A stretch of 64,000 nucleotides of DNA from Neonectria sp. B-13 (lineage: Eukaryota > Ascomycota > Sordariomycetes > Hypocreales > Nectriaceae), in the NCBI GenBank assembly GCA_002682825.1, contig NOKP01000022.1, positions 496,001 through 560,000 on the forward strand. Reading direction: 5' to 3'. Positions 45,378 through 56,918 of the stretch are shown piece by piece (the first letter of the stretch is position 1; every line of letters begins with the position of its first letter). A model generated the notes under the pieces. That model searched no databases. It saw only the letters and a list, made by a program, of their open reading frames with translations, and was not told the DNA's origin. The position numbers were made by a program, and so were the translations under genes.

Positions 45378-48333
45378 TTAGATTATGACAGCAAGAATGA
45401 CACCGATGGCCACAGCCACTAGCCCAGGAGAGTTCCAGGCAGCACCGGCCGGAATAGCCGCAGGCTCAGTGGGTACATAGTCAGACTCGGTGTAAGTGGG
45501 TACATAGTCAGGCTCAGTGTAAGTGGGTACATAAGCAGGTTCAGTGTAGGTGGGTGCATACGCAGGTTCAGTGTCGGTAGGAACCTTGGCCGTGGCCTTG
45601 TACGAAGGATAGTACGTGGCAGTGTCATTGTTAGCTGGGGGAGCGCAGTCCGAGCAGCCAGGAACCAGCGTGGGTACGGGGTTCTTGGAGGCGGGATAGA
45701 CCGTAATGACGTGGTCGATGGTCTTGGTCGAGCCCGAGCTGCAACCGGCCGTGCCGTATCCGCAGGTGACGGTCTTGTGGAGCGTGTACGTGGCCGTGGT
45801 CTCCGGGCAGACATGAGTCGTCGAGGTGAAGACCTCGGTGGTCAGGGATCCCTTGGTGCAGCTTCCCTTGCGGGGGCAGGCCGTAACGGTGTACGTGCGC
45901 GTCGACGTGTAAGTCGAGGTCAGGCTGGAGACAGGGGCCTTGGTGGTCACGGCCTTGGTGTTCTCCGCGCCGGGACAATAGGTTGTGTACGACGTGACAG
46001 TCTCGGTGGTAAGGGAGCCAACGGGGCAGTTGGTTACGCTAGGCGGGCACGCCGTGATGGTGTAGACCTTGGTGCTGTAGAGAGTTGACGTAAGAGTCTC
46101 GGGAACAGGGGCCTTGGTAGTCTCAGACCCGGGGCAGTAGGTCGTGTATGAGGTGACGATTTCAGTGGTTACGGAACCAATAGGGCAGTTAGTCACGGTG
46201 GGCGGGCATGAGGTGATGGTGTACACGTTGGTGCTGGTGATAGTCGACGTCAGTGTCTCAGGAGCGGAGGTCGTGTGGCCAGTGTAGGTGCTGGTCGTGT
46301 GGCCGCCAGTCGACTGATCAGTAGAGGTGGCCAAGAAAGAAGTGTCGCTGGAAGAGGGCGCCACAGAAGAGGTGTCGATGGAAGAGGTGTTGTAGAAGCG
46401 AGTGAACGACAGAGTGGATGACGACAGGGTGGTGGGGCTGCTAGCAGGGCCAGAAGTGGTAGAGGTCTCGTTCTTGGTCTCGGTCTCAGAGGTGGACGCT
46501 GACTCGGAGGTAGAAGTAGTCTCTGAGGTAGAAGTAGTCTCTGAGGTAGAAGTAGTCTCAGAGGCAGAAGTAGTCTCCGAGGAAGTAGTCTCTGAGGTAG
46601 ACGTAGTCTCAGAGGCAGAAGTAGTCTCCGAGGAAGTAGTCTCAGACGTAGAACTAGTCTCTGAGGTAGAACTAGTCTCAGAGGCGGACGTAGTCTCAGA
46701 CGTAGAACTAGTCTCAGAGGCGGACGTAGTCTCAGACGTAGAACTAGTCTCAGAGGTGGACGCAGTCTCAGAAGCAGATGTTGTAGAAGTCTCAGTCTCG
46801 GTCTCAGAGGCGGAAGTGGACGTCGAGGTAGATGTTGGCAGCTCAGAAGAAGTGCTCGTTTGAGTGTTCTGGGGCTCACACTCGCCGACCAGAGAAGGAA
46901 CCGAATCGACACCGCTTCCAATTGCAACAAGATTGGAACCGCAGTCCTCGTTGTTGGCAAGGTGGACCATTCGGTTGTCCCAATCGTAGACGACGTAGGC
47001 GGCGCGGAGGAAGCTGTCTCCAAGGACGGGGAAATCTGCCGATACGTTAGCCACCCGATTCTCGCATGCTGCTCACCAACATATAAATACTCACCGTCAT
47101 CCTGGAAGGCACCGAGGACGCAAATATTGTTCTGTGGTTGCTTCCAGATGAAGTCTTCATGAGGCACCTTGATGACGGTCTGGCCGAATACAAACTCAAT
47201 GGAGCCCCCGAGGTCACCGACGTTGCAGTCAACCTTATACATGTTGGAGCCGGGGATAGGCGTGGCGGTGGGGAAGCTATTGACAAGAGCCTGGAAGATG
47301 GTACCGGGCAGGGCGCTGATCGTGTAGCCGCTGTCAAGGAGCACAGCTAGGCCGTTGGCTTGGGCGAATAGGGGAGTCTTGGTGCCATCGCCGAGGGCCA
47401 CGGTCATGCCATCGAGGTAGATCCAGTAGCTAGGCTGGGTTAGAATGCCCACTAGGCAGCTCGGGCTGTTCTGTTATACATACCGAGTGTAGCCATCGGG
47501 AGACGATGTGGCAGGGATGATAGGACGCTTCTCGAGACTTCCGGAGTACTTGCGGGTATCGATGCCACCGAAGACGACAGAACCTTTGGGGATGTCAATG
47601 TTACTCATTGTGGAATGGAACTAGGGCCTTACCTCGACTACTCTCGATGGACCTGATATCAAGACTGAAAGCTCGGCTGTTGATGAGGCCCTGCGACACC
47701 ATGCTGTCAATGGGCAGAGGGTAGGGGCTATCCCAGCCACCCAGGTCAGGGCCAGCGCCCATAATGCCAACAGAGGCGAACTCGCTGTCGTATGCCACTC
47801 CAAAGATCTGCTGGTTAATTTTGGCAGCTTTCCAACAGGGCTCGCGTTAGTCGTTTCCCTTTGTCTGGGGAGGGGAGATACTCACGTCCGATACTGACGG
47901 AATCATACGCGTATTCGAACTCGACGTATCCAGTGCCATATTGAATCCCACCCTGAACTCCGAGATCTACAAAGGTGGTGCTCGCTGTAAACCTCCCGAA
48001 GGTCACGCAGAAGGCCGGATCAGCCGCTTTGGAGCAGACGGGGTTGACCCAAAGCTCCGAAGATCCCGTGTCAAAGTTGACGCTGACGGTCTGGCCGGGG
48101 GTCCCTAGCACGAGATCGATGGTGTAGAACCAGCCAGTCTGCTGGCTCTGGAGAGCTACGTCGCTCTGACGCTTGGTGATGTTCTTAACGGCAGGGGCGC
48201 CCTCGGAGACTGTGATGGGGAACCGGAGCAGGCCATCCTCTTGGACCACGCGGTTGTCGTCGGGGATATCATAGTATTGCTGGGCTTGTGCCACAGCGGC
48301 AAAGGCCGCGAGGGAGAAAATAGCGGACAACAT
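45378..48333 (-). CDS. GPI-anchored pepsin-like aspartic protease (yapsin type) with long repeat tail
   Basis: Five exons (48333-47886, 47827-47633, 47583-47484, 47429-47095, 47035-45378) give 911 aa. A signal peptide (MLSAIFSLAAFAAVAQA) and a propeptide with a KR site at 54-55 precede the A1 catalytic domain. The catalytic aspartates are D88 (NFDTGSSELWV) and D280 (LLDSGYTIS). The domain ends near residue 400. Then come a Ser/Thr/Glu repeat region (about 415-560), four Cys modules of the type TITxCPPxVTNCPxGSxTTE (about 640-810), PTYTEP decapeptide repeats and a GPI tail (GLVAVAIGVILAVII). Yapsin-like proteases act at the plasma membrane and wall, processing wall proteins. The stalk should be heavily O-glycosylated. 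The large tail is unusual for a yapsin and resembles fungal adhesin modules. Confidence 0.9.
45465..45560. repeat. Decapeptide-coding tandem repeat (PTYTEP)
   Basis: Three to four near-identical 33-30 bp units encode Y-V-P-T-Y-T-E-P-like repeats just before the GPI signal of the aspartic protease. Confidence 0.85.
46480..46840. repeat. Degenerate coding repeat (Ser-Glu-Thr-Thr-Ser units)
   Basis: GAGACTACTTCT-type units are repeated about twenty times with small variations inside the aspartic protease gene. Copy number is likely to vary between strains. Confidence 0.85.
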
Positions 48334-51300
48334 GTTGGGTCGGGTGGTTGTCGCAAACCGGCATAAAGAGTGACCGGTAGAGAGGAAAAAGAAGCTCAAA
48401 GGACTGTAAAGATCGTAACGGGTCGGAGAGTTGAAAGAGAGACAACACTGAGAAGGAAGCTGACCGGACAGTAGCGTGGGAACTGTCTATTTCTATACAT
48501 ATTGCAAACTATTGGAGAGTGAGTGATGGGCTAGTGGTGGGCAACTATTCACTAACCCCTGTCTAACGCGATGCCTCTACTAGGCAGAATTGGAGGCCCT
48601 TGAGCCTTTCGTCGTTGCCAAGAGCCGCGGGCCCTAGGCTGGCGGGAGTCTGCGGGACGCCGACCAGCCATAATCATGCATGGTGGAAATGAGTTACGGT
48701 TTGTTTTTCCTCCGGCCTGACGAGCACTCAACGGTGCGTGGCTGGAGGTTTAAGGCTGTGCACTAGGCTTATCGAGCAGCATGCCGCAAGCCTCAACCCG
48801 GGCAGCGATGCGATTCTGGCAGGCCATTGGGAGGATGTCTCAGGGGCGTTGCATCGACCTGTGTCTAGAACCGATGAGCCGAGGTGGGTTCTCAACACGG
48901 GCCAACCCCATCGGGGGTAAATCTTGGCCTTGCCCGAATAGGGGCGGGGCAGCTAGCTAGGCGAGACTAGTCGCAGGCTGTCGTGGGGCTTTCAGCCTTG
49001 TATTGATGAGCTGAAGATGGCTGCGCGTGGAGCGCCAGGGCTTGGATGGCTTGGATTCTATGACTCGGTTGGGGTTGGACCCAAAGGAGGCTTGCTGCTA
49101 AGACGGGACTATCTGCCGCGAAGTGTTTTGGGGGAGTCGTGGCAGTCACTGGCGGTGATTTGGTTTATCGTGTGGCTTTTTCAGGGTCTGCCAGTGAACT
49201 GGCATCGGCTCTGGAGAAGAATGGAATGAAGCCGACTTCACAGCACGGACAGTTCCCAGCACGTTGAAGCATATGCACAGTTTCCCGTCGTCGGGCATCC
49301 GGAGTAAGCACTCTACCCCATTGCTTGACCCCTGACAGCCCTGTCTAATCTGGGTGGCTGCTGCGCACAAGGCTGTCGTTCCTGTAGACTGCACCAGATG
49401 CTGAAGAAACGGTGATGGATCTTGACCAATCGAATGTCTCGGGAATGGATGGTTACCCCAAGGTGGCTTGTAGCCCAGGATGTCACCACACCCTCTCCCA
49501 TCCAAAGTAAGCGCTGCATCACAGCCAATTCTCCAGCCAACAACGAATGACCTGCAAGATATGCCCGAGGTTGTAGAAGCTGAGTCTGCGGGCTTGAGGC
49601 CATCTGCCCATTGACCGCGATTGCCCGGTATTGCACAAATGCGGCCAGCGATTGGTTGATGACACAAGCAGAAGCGGTAACAATGACTTCCCCTCACTCT
49701 GTCATAGAGCCAAAGGGCGTTGGGCTCAATAGGTTAAGGGACAATGGCCAATTTCCACCCAACAAGTAGATGAAGGCCGGCGCCCAGAGCTGAACGAAGA
49801 CTCAGGCTAGGCGCCGTTGCTTAAGCTAGCTTTGGGTTAGACTCAAGCCCTAAACCAGGCGCTGAGTCACTTCTAGTGCTGTCCACAAACCCCTGCATTC
49901 GGCCTTTGTAGCGCACCAATGTTGATTCCAAGTCGAGTAAAATCACTTTAGTGTCAGCTTTCGCTTTTGCCTGGAAATTTCTGACTATCAGGAGCCATTT
50001 CTCAAAGAGCCCTTCAATAGTAGAAGTCTCGGTGATCTCAGCACTATCTCTGAAGAAACCTCAGTCGTCAATGACGAAGATACGTCGGATTCAAAACCAC
50101 TTGTGGTAGCCGAGCAGACAGCGAAGTGTATGGCCCGGTGAATATCACAGCACCATCGATTCAATGCATCATCGATCTTAGTGGGGTCATTGTTGGCAAA
50201 TAGAATACGGCCCACTTCGCTTTTGCTGCGTACGGCAGGCAATGGACCGATGTTTATTATGCCCAAAACCCACGACGTGACAGTCTTCTAAGCTACTCGG
50301 CCCTCCTTTCAGGTGGTGGTTACTCCCTTGCGGCTTATTCCTGGCTCTGATACTAGTCAGTCCGTTCACAGCCAGCTGCGTTCTCCAGAAACCACCGCAA
50401 CGGGCCATCTCAAGAGCTGATGTCATTGGAACATGTGATGCCCATTGGCTACGGGTTTGATACTGCCGGCTGCTTTTTCGCAACCTGAATTAACAGATAG
50501 CCTTCGCTAAAGCCTAGGAGTCCAGCTCGGAATGGGAACGTGAGGTAGAAGTTAAGACTCCAGCTCATGTACATTTATAAGAGACAAACGACGGGGGAAA
50601 AAAAGAACTTTTAATCAGGGAAAGAGACTTGAGAAACAGAAAACTCAGTAGTAGAAGCTGAACCTCATCGACCTGGGATGCTTCTCAGACTAATAAAATG
50701 ATGTGTTGAAATGTGGCTAACAAACAAGAAGCCTGCCACGACCAAGCCACGCCTATAAGAATCCTGGGTTTGCCGACACTGGCTGCTGGTTGTCCTTGTA
50801 AACCATGAATAGAATGTGAGGCCACATTATTGACGCCCCTGAATGAGCATTCACGTTGTCTAGACCACACTATGGGTCTTGGATCTATCGACGCACTACT
50901 GGCTGAGGACTTGCTATTGGCGTATTATTCTCTTGTGACCTGGAGCTGGATAACTAGAAACTTTTGTACTCGTGCATTGAGTCTAGGCATTTCCCAGTGC
51001 TCGCTTACCCGCCCCCGTATTCTTCTGACTCAGCATGTCATCGGCTTGGAAGTATTACTTGGGCAAACATCGATGAAGAAGAGGAAGCGCAACTTCAGTT
51101 CTGCTCCCATTGCTTGTGTCAGTCACTCGTTTCAAGTCGAGCTAGTGGCACTTGCATGGAAAGTTGATAACGGGTCCATTACAGAGTAGAGGAAAGACTG
51201 AATCTGGATCATTTGCGGGGGGAAGCTTCGCATCGTCACCATTTTACCACATCGAACCTTAATATGCTACCACAAACTACGATGGTGGAAGCTTTGTTCT

Positions 51301-54300
51301 TACACTATTGCCAATGAAGTCATCCACAAAAGACTCATCGCAGCAGGATACGTTGCTTAAGCAAATTCTTTTCCTAATGCTCCTCGACCAACCTAGTCAA
51401 GCCTCATGGGATCCTCTCGCTGAAGCGGGCCACGAAGACACTAAATAGAGGAGGGCCGAGTCAGAATCAACATTATTTTATGGAACGTTGAGAAAGCAAG
51501 GGGGAGAGAGAAAGGAGAGAAGTGATAGTCCGAAGAAAAGAATGAGGAGGAGATAAAGAAATGGCGAACGGTTGATGCGGTTCTTCCCGAGAAGTCTTCC
51601 CACAAGCCTTTAGTTACCTGAGAATTGGCTGAACTAGTGCCATCTCCGCTGGACACATTTTTCAGCGTATCTAATGGCATTTAAAGTCAAGTACGCCTTT
51701 GTCATAGGCATTTATCTCAATTCTCTCTGAGCCGTGAGATAAGTCAACTCCCCCAGCTCATGATATTCACTAGTTCTTAGCCTAGACACAACACATCCAT
51801 AGGGCTATTTCCGTCACCAGATGAATGAGACTCTCACTTAAAGTTATTCTATAAGATCATATCTTTATTCCCTATAAAAGCATAGAAGATGGTGATTTCA
51901 TATGCTCAGCAATTACGTACTGCTGCGATGCTATATGCATCTTTGTCAGTGGGTGCTCTTTTCGGTTGCTGCCCCATCATGTCATCTAAAATGGTATAAG
52001 AATCATTGAAGGAGGCGGTACGGGGCTTGTGGATCTAAAGGAGTACTGGACATGGAGGACCTGGAAGGAAACCCTGGTTTGTCCGAGCCTTGCGAAATGT
52101 GACGGGGTCTAGAGAAGCGGATAACCGTTAAGTACCCACAATTTCAACATCAATAATCGATGACACGTTCGGCTGTAAGATGGTCCGTGTTGCCTTGGCC
52201 AAATGATCAGGACCAAGATGTGGAGATATCTGTTACCAGACCTGCATAGACGCTGTCGTCAGTCCACAGATTACATGTCCACGTCCAGATATCAGACTTT
52301 AGATTCCACTTCCAAACTGTGACATCAGCAAAACGTGTGATGCGTTGTCAAACGCACGTCAAGATTTCTACCGAACCGCCAAGTTGGCGGTGATTGAGTT
52401 GCTGCTCTGTCAAGGATCATGAAATCCTGAAAGCGCTTGGAACTTGTATGGCCAGGCGATGAAAAGCGATGCAGTTTACCCTGCAGATAAAAGCCGAACA
52501 ACCCGGAACATTACGGCTTTTGGTATTTTACCGCCCGTCCTCTATAGCATCGACAACTACATTCAGGCTTTAATATATGTCTATCCAGGCCATCAGTCCA
52601 CCGTTTTCTCCCATACTATTCACTTTGGTAGTTACGGGCCTAACACCCAAACCTGCCATTATTAATTATAAAACCACGATTAAGCAGAGAAAAGCAGAAA
52701 CGAATGGTAGAAGTATGCGTAGGCACGATGTACAGCTTGAGTATTTGTTGCACCTGCATAGGTAATTAGCTCGTCTTCTGGATTAATTGCTCATCGGGTT
52801 TCAGATAAGGGGTTAGTGGAAATACTTTGCATTCAGAAAAGAAACGAAGGGGCGTGGGAATATTCGCCTCCTTGCTTTTGGATATTGCACCTCATTAACG
52901 ATGCAAGGGAGAAATTACACGAGCCTTGCAGTCTCAATCGTGATGGGTTGCATACTTAACTGGGTCAATTATGGGGATCTTGGTGAATCAATACTTGGTT
53001 GAGTTATGACCTCGCACCCCACCGCACGTCATACGTTTCCACCTGCCACCTGCCACCATGCGTGAATGCTCTCAACTTTTCGATGCGGTCGTTGTTTGCA
53101 CATCGAGCTTTTGTTGTTTATAACGACTTAGTCGCGATGCGGTATTACTAGATACATTCTGGGTAAAGTCAAGGCACATCAAAAGTAACATGTTCAATCA
53201 CGGCAATGGACATCCAGCAGAGTCACGGGGCTGTCTTTTAATCCGAATATATGCGTATTAGCGAGGCCGGATGGATGGTGCTCATAAGAGTCTATGTTTC
53301 TTTTTTAGTGTGATGCAAGTTATGCAACATTCGTCTCTGTTCAAATTAACTCTTATCGTTTAAATGACAAAGGGCTTCCCTATCGTCACAGGATACGAGC
53401 TTTCTCGACGCACCAGGCAGCGCTGTTCCCACTGTGACGCCTGGCTGGAGATCTACTCGTCTAGGCAATTAGAGACTGGAAACGGTTAGTTTGCACGACA
53501 ACTCGTGGTCATTCCACACCTTTCGTCTCCTCTCGCCATTGGCGGGATGCAGTTCGGCGAAGGTCCCGTGCCGAATAACCGAAGAATCACTTACTTAATT
53601 GAGCCCGATATCAAGGCTAACTCAAACAAAAGGCATTGATTGACAAGGCGATCATTTGGATCGCCGATAGCTCGCTCAATTACGAGGTGACCGTGCTCAA
53701 AAGGCGGACTGCGAGTCGTTTGCGACGTAGGATACGAGAAGCAACGTTCCGTCAGCTCAGTCAGCTCGTATTGTTGTGGCAAGAGCGAGTGATCTTAGCC
53801 CTTTTAAGTATGGGTTGATCACGGGAGGGTATATTATGGGGAAGCGTAAAAATAGAGGAGCTTGTGATAGGTGGATGGCAGCGCATGCTAAACCCTGTTT
53901 AGTTAAAGGTGGATTATTGACAGCAAGGATCTTTTGCTCACAGTCTGGAATGCGCTAGACGCCTAACTAGTCGGAAGAATTACTCGGACTCTCTTTCCGT
54001 GGCCTTGCGCCCGATTGCCCGGCTTTTACTTTCAACCCCCCGCATTCCATGGAATTCTGCCGTCTCTAGTTGCATCGTTAGTTGAAGTTAGGGACCACTG
54101 TCGCATACGGGCTCGGCGAAAGCGAGCTGACAGTGAGCTGACCCGTCGGCTAGAACCTTGAAGGACTTGACGCAGGAAGCCGACGGTCCGTATACCAATG
54201 AAGTCATTGATTCGATCTAAAAATACATATCATCTACATTACAAGACATGTATATAAGAAGACCCTCGAGACGACAAACAAGTATTTTCATCCTCATCAA

Positions 54301-54446
54301 CCACCACTCTCATCATCCACCTCTTCAACACTTCAAGCCTTTCGCCTTTCAACTTTTAAACCCTCAGGTTGGTACCAAAACCCGAACCCACCCCCAATAG
54401 AACAAACACTTACATCCACACAGTCTCAACAAACCCAACCGTCAAC
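48334..54446. other. Second gene-poor block
   Basis: About 6.1 kb with no gene I can support. The left end is the protease promoter, and the right end holds the promoter of the small secreted protein. A minus-strand stretch around 49990-50480 and one at 51440-51680 have somewhat protein-like frames (the latter MPLDTLKNVSSGDG, followed by a GTAACT) but no domain and no consistent exon chain. Composition falls towards AT between 51.7 and 53.4 kb. Confidence 0.45.
54251..54257 (+). promoter_or_regulatory. TATA box of small secreted protein gene
   Basis: TATATAA is followed by a long CT-rich leader (CATCAACCACCACTCTCATC-like), 196 bp before the ATG. This layout is typical of strongly expressed fungal genes. 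Confidence 0.5.
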
Positions 54447-54881
54447 ATGAAGTTCACCGCTCCCCTCATCGCCCTCCTGTCCGCCACTGGCGCCATGGCC
54501 GCTCCCGCCCCCGAGACCGTCTCTATGATGGCTGCCGGCAACCAGTGGACCATCCAGAGCCTCAACCGCGTCTGCAACACCGCCGACACCACTTGCACCT
54601 GGAACTTCAAGATCTTCCCCGGTAGCGGCACCGCCACCGCCTGCAAGTACGTCGTCAGCGGCGCCAACGCCTCCAAGCTCAACGGTGGCCCCTCCAAGTG
54701 CGGTAACTTCCAGATCACCTCCGGCTGGAGTGGTCAGTTTGGTGCCGATAAGGGATTCACTACTATGTCTGTTGTCAGCACTGGCAAGCATATCATCTAC
54801 CCTGCCTACACCGACAAGCAGCTTGCTGGTGGCAAGGTTGTCAAGCCTGACCAGTCCTACACTCCCGCTTCCCTCCCTTAG
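54447..54881 (+). CDS. Small secreted protein, unknown function
   Basis: A 144-aa single-exon protein. I chose ATG 54447 because it begins a clean signal peptide (MKFTAPLIALLSATGAMA) with cleavage before APAPE; an upstream in-frame ATG would hide it. The mature domain of about 120 residues has four cysteines (NRVCN, TTCTWNF, TACKYV, SKCGNF) and the conserved-looking core NQWTIQSLNRVCN...CTWNFKI. It ends DQSYTPASLP. Codon use is strongly biased to C-ending codons and the leader is CT-rich, both signs of high expression. Similar small secreted proteins occur in many plant- and soil-associated Sordariomycetes; some are candidate effectors, but no role is claimed. No GPI tail or lytic domain is seen. 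Confidence 0.75.
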   Translation: MKFTAPLIALLSATGAMAAPAPETVSMMAAGNQWTIQSLNRVCNTADTTCTWNFKIFPGSGTATACKYVVSGANASKLNGGPSKCGNFQITSGWSGQFGADKGFTTMSVVSTGKHIIYPAYTDKQLAGGKVVKPDQSYTPASLP

Positions 54882-56274
54882 ATGGAGACTGTTTTCTTCC
54901 TTTTAAAAGGAGAAAATTAGCTATCTCTCCAACTACTTTTCCGGCGCCTTCTTTATATATATTAGATCTATACCATCTAAATTAGTAATATAGTACATTT
55001 GATACTACTTCTGCGACAAACATTACTTTTACGCCATCAGCCGCATGTCGATGGTTAATGACTTATCAAAGTGATGCTGAACAGGAAGATGGCACTGAAA
55101 AAGATTAACAGAGTTCTTCCATAGAGACTTAGGTTTCCAAGCTGGCTCATTGATTCTACCACTGAAGCCAAGATCGGCATCGTTCGAAGTACCGGTGTTG
55201 TTTGGCTTGTCGGGGATGACTTGATCGCCCTGCTCACGAAAGATGTCGAAGCGGTATTAGAGGTCAGCAATGAAGAGCCGAGACTGTCTCGAAAGAGGCA
55301 GAACAAGGGGAACCAGAGGGTGAGAACATACGAGCCGCGCCCACGCCCATCCATCCTGACTATGTTCTAAGAGCTGATGTCATTCTCCTAGATTTCGATC
55401 ATCTGTCAACGCGCTAGACCTCAATGCTTGTGCAACGATTGGCGGACTTGGTAGCTCCCTAGCGAATTGATCAGCTCTCAATTTTTGAACAGTCTTTCAG
55501 CTGCTAAGCTTAACACATTTAAATCGGAGGTAGGCATGCTTCTCGCGATGTGGTTGTGGTCCGACAAACACAATGAGAGCTTATCATAAACCATGAAACT
55601 CAGATTAAATGGGGCTCTTCAACGTGGTAATTTCCATTACTGTCACTATGTATCATTACAACGCAAGTCAACGGTTTACGACATGAGTAGCTTCGCAAAA
55701 CATTACGTAAACTACGCGAGTTGTAATGTCCATTGTCCATCCTTTCCCCTCTCTTCTCAGTTGTCCGGTTGTGACAGCTAGCCTCGACCTAGCTCTATTT
55801 TACATTTCGTTGCTCATGAGCCTTGATTCCCGCATCAGCGTACAACAATGATGATTGTAAAACAACATACTGTAGTCATAGATAGTCCGAACAAGATTGC
55901 TTACTCGAGCTGAAAAATGAGAGAAGCAAGAAATGAACACCTTATTTCTCGCCTCACCTTGCCCGTCTGGCGTCTGTTTTCAGGCTTGATGCTTGTTTCT
56001 GCCTGACTCTGGGCTCGCTTCTACTTCGTTCGCCACATGGCCTCGGATTTCGCCGAAGTGGAAGCTGACACGGATGGCTAGATAGCTAAAATGACCGAAA
56101 GTACTTGACCTTCGCAAAATTTGAGAGCGAACAGGAAACACTAACCGTATTTGACCCATCTCCTCATATTCTGCTCATTTTCAGTACAGTGATTTCAAAA
56201 CCAATCCAGTAGTGGCTGCATCAAAGTAGAAGATACTATTGAAAGCTGTGTATACTATTACCAAGGGTGTCGAT
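54882..56274. other. Intergenic with a possible gene fragment
   Basis: About 1.4 kb. Between 55128 and 55360 the plus strand has a clean frame of about 75 codons (WLIDSTTEAKIGIVRSTG...) without a start and with stops before it. It could be an exon relic. The remainder is AT-rich and without signal. Confidence 0.4.
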
Positions 56275-56918
56275 CTAGCACACTGTTCCGCTCCCCTCCC
56301 AAGATCTCAATGCATCCTCCCATGGTGTAATCCTTGCACCTCGCAGCCGTAACAGGCCCTCAACTTCCTTCTCAATCTCAAGGGCCGACCGTCCACTCGT
56401 GTCGTAGGTGGAATGAGCGCCTTGCAAAAGCGTCACCTGAAACCCCGCTTCAATGGCACCCTTGCACGTCTCTTGCACACAACACTCGCTCTGTATGCCA
56501 AAGGCTACGATGTTCTCAATGCCTTCGGCTTTGAGCCGTCCTGCCAGCTGTGGTTGAGACTCAAAAGTGTCTCCTAGCATAAAACGTCAATAAAGGTGCG
56601 ACTCTGTGAGAACTAGCGCTGCATACGTGTTCTCTTCGCCACAATAATCTCATTCTCAGCGCCAACTTGAGGAGCGAAGACGAGTTTCCACGGCTCACTT
56701 TCTCTGACGAGATCACCATCGTCGGGAGTCTCTTCGTGCTGCACAAAGACGATAAGCGGCGCTGGTTTCTCGGGCGATATGATAAGGCTCCGTGTGACAG
56801 AGAGGATCTTGTCTCCCACGTCTCGGAGCCGAGGCGCATGCGGGATCTCGGTCTCTGGGTTGGCCGCCAGGCCCTTCTGGATGTCGATGACGAATAGGGC
56901 AGTCCGAGAAGACGACAT
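56275..56918 (-). CDS. Isochorismatase-family cysteine hydrolase
   Basis: Exons 56918-56627 and 56573-56275 join across a 53-bp intron (GTATGC...GCTAG) into 196 aa. The splice gives AKRT-RDTFESQ. The catalytic triad of the family is in place: D12 (LFVIDIQKG), K95 (VAKRT) and C129 (GIQSECCVQET). The family hydrolyses isochorismate, nicotinamide or related ureido/amide substrates; the exact substrate is not readable. The protein is short, without a signal peptide, so cytosolic. Some fungal isochorismatase-like proteins are secreted and alter plant salicylate, but the lack of a classical leader gives no support for that here. Upstream DNA contains several AP-1-like sites (TGACTCA, TGAGTCA, TTACTAA). 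Confidence 0.85.

Noticed and set aside
49988..50483. Possible ankyrin-like relic on the minus strand
   Set aside because: A few words resemble ankyrin repeats (LRWFLENAAG) but they lie in different frames with stops. Too weak to annotate.
51441..51680. Short minus-strand frame with a donor-like GTAACT after 20 codons
   Set aside because: No matching downstream exon could be found.
55128..55360. 75-codon plus-strand open segment (WLIDSTTEAKIGIVRS...)
   Set aside because: No start codon, upstream stops and no family match. Mentioned only as a possible relic.
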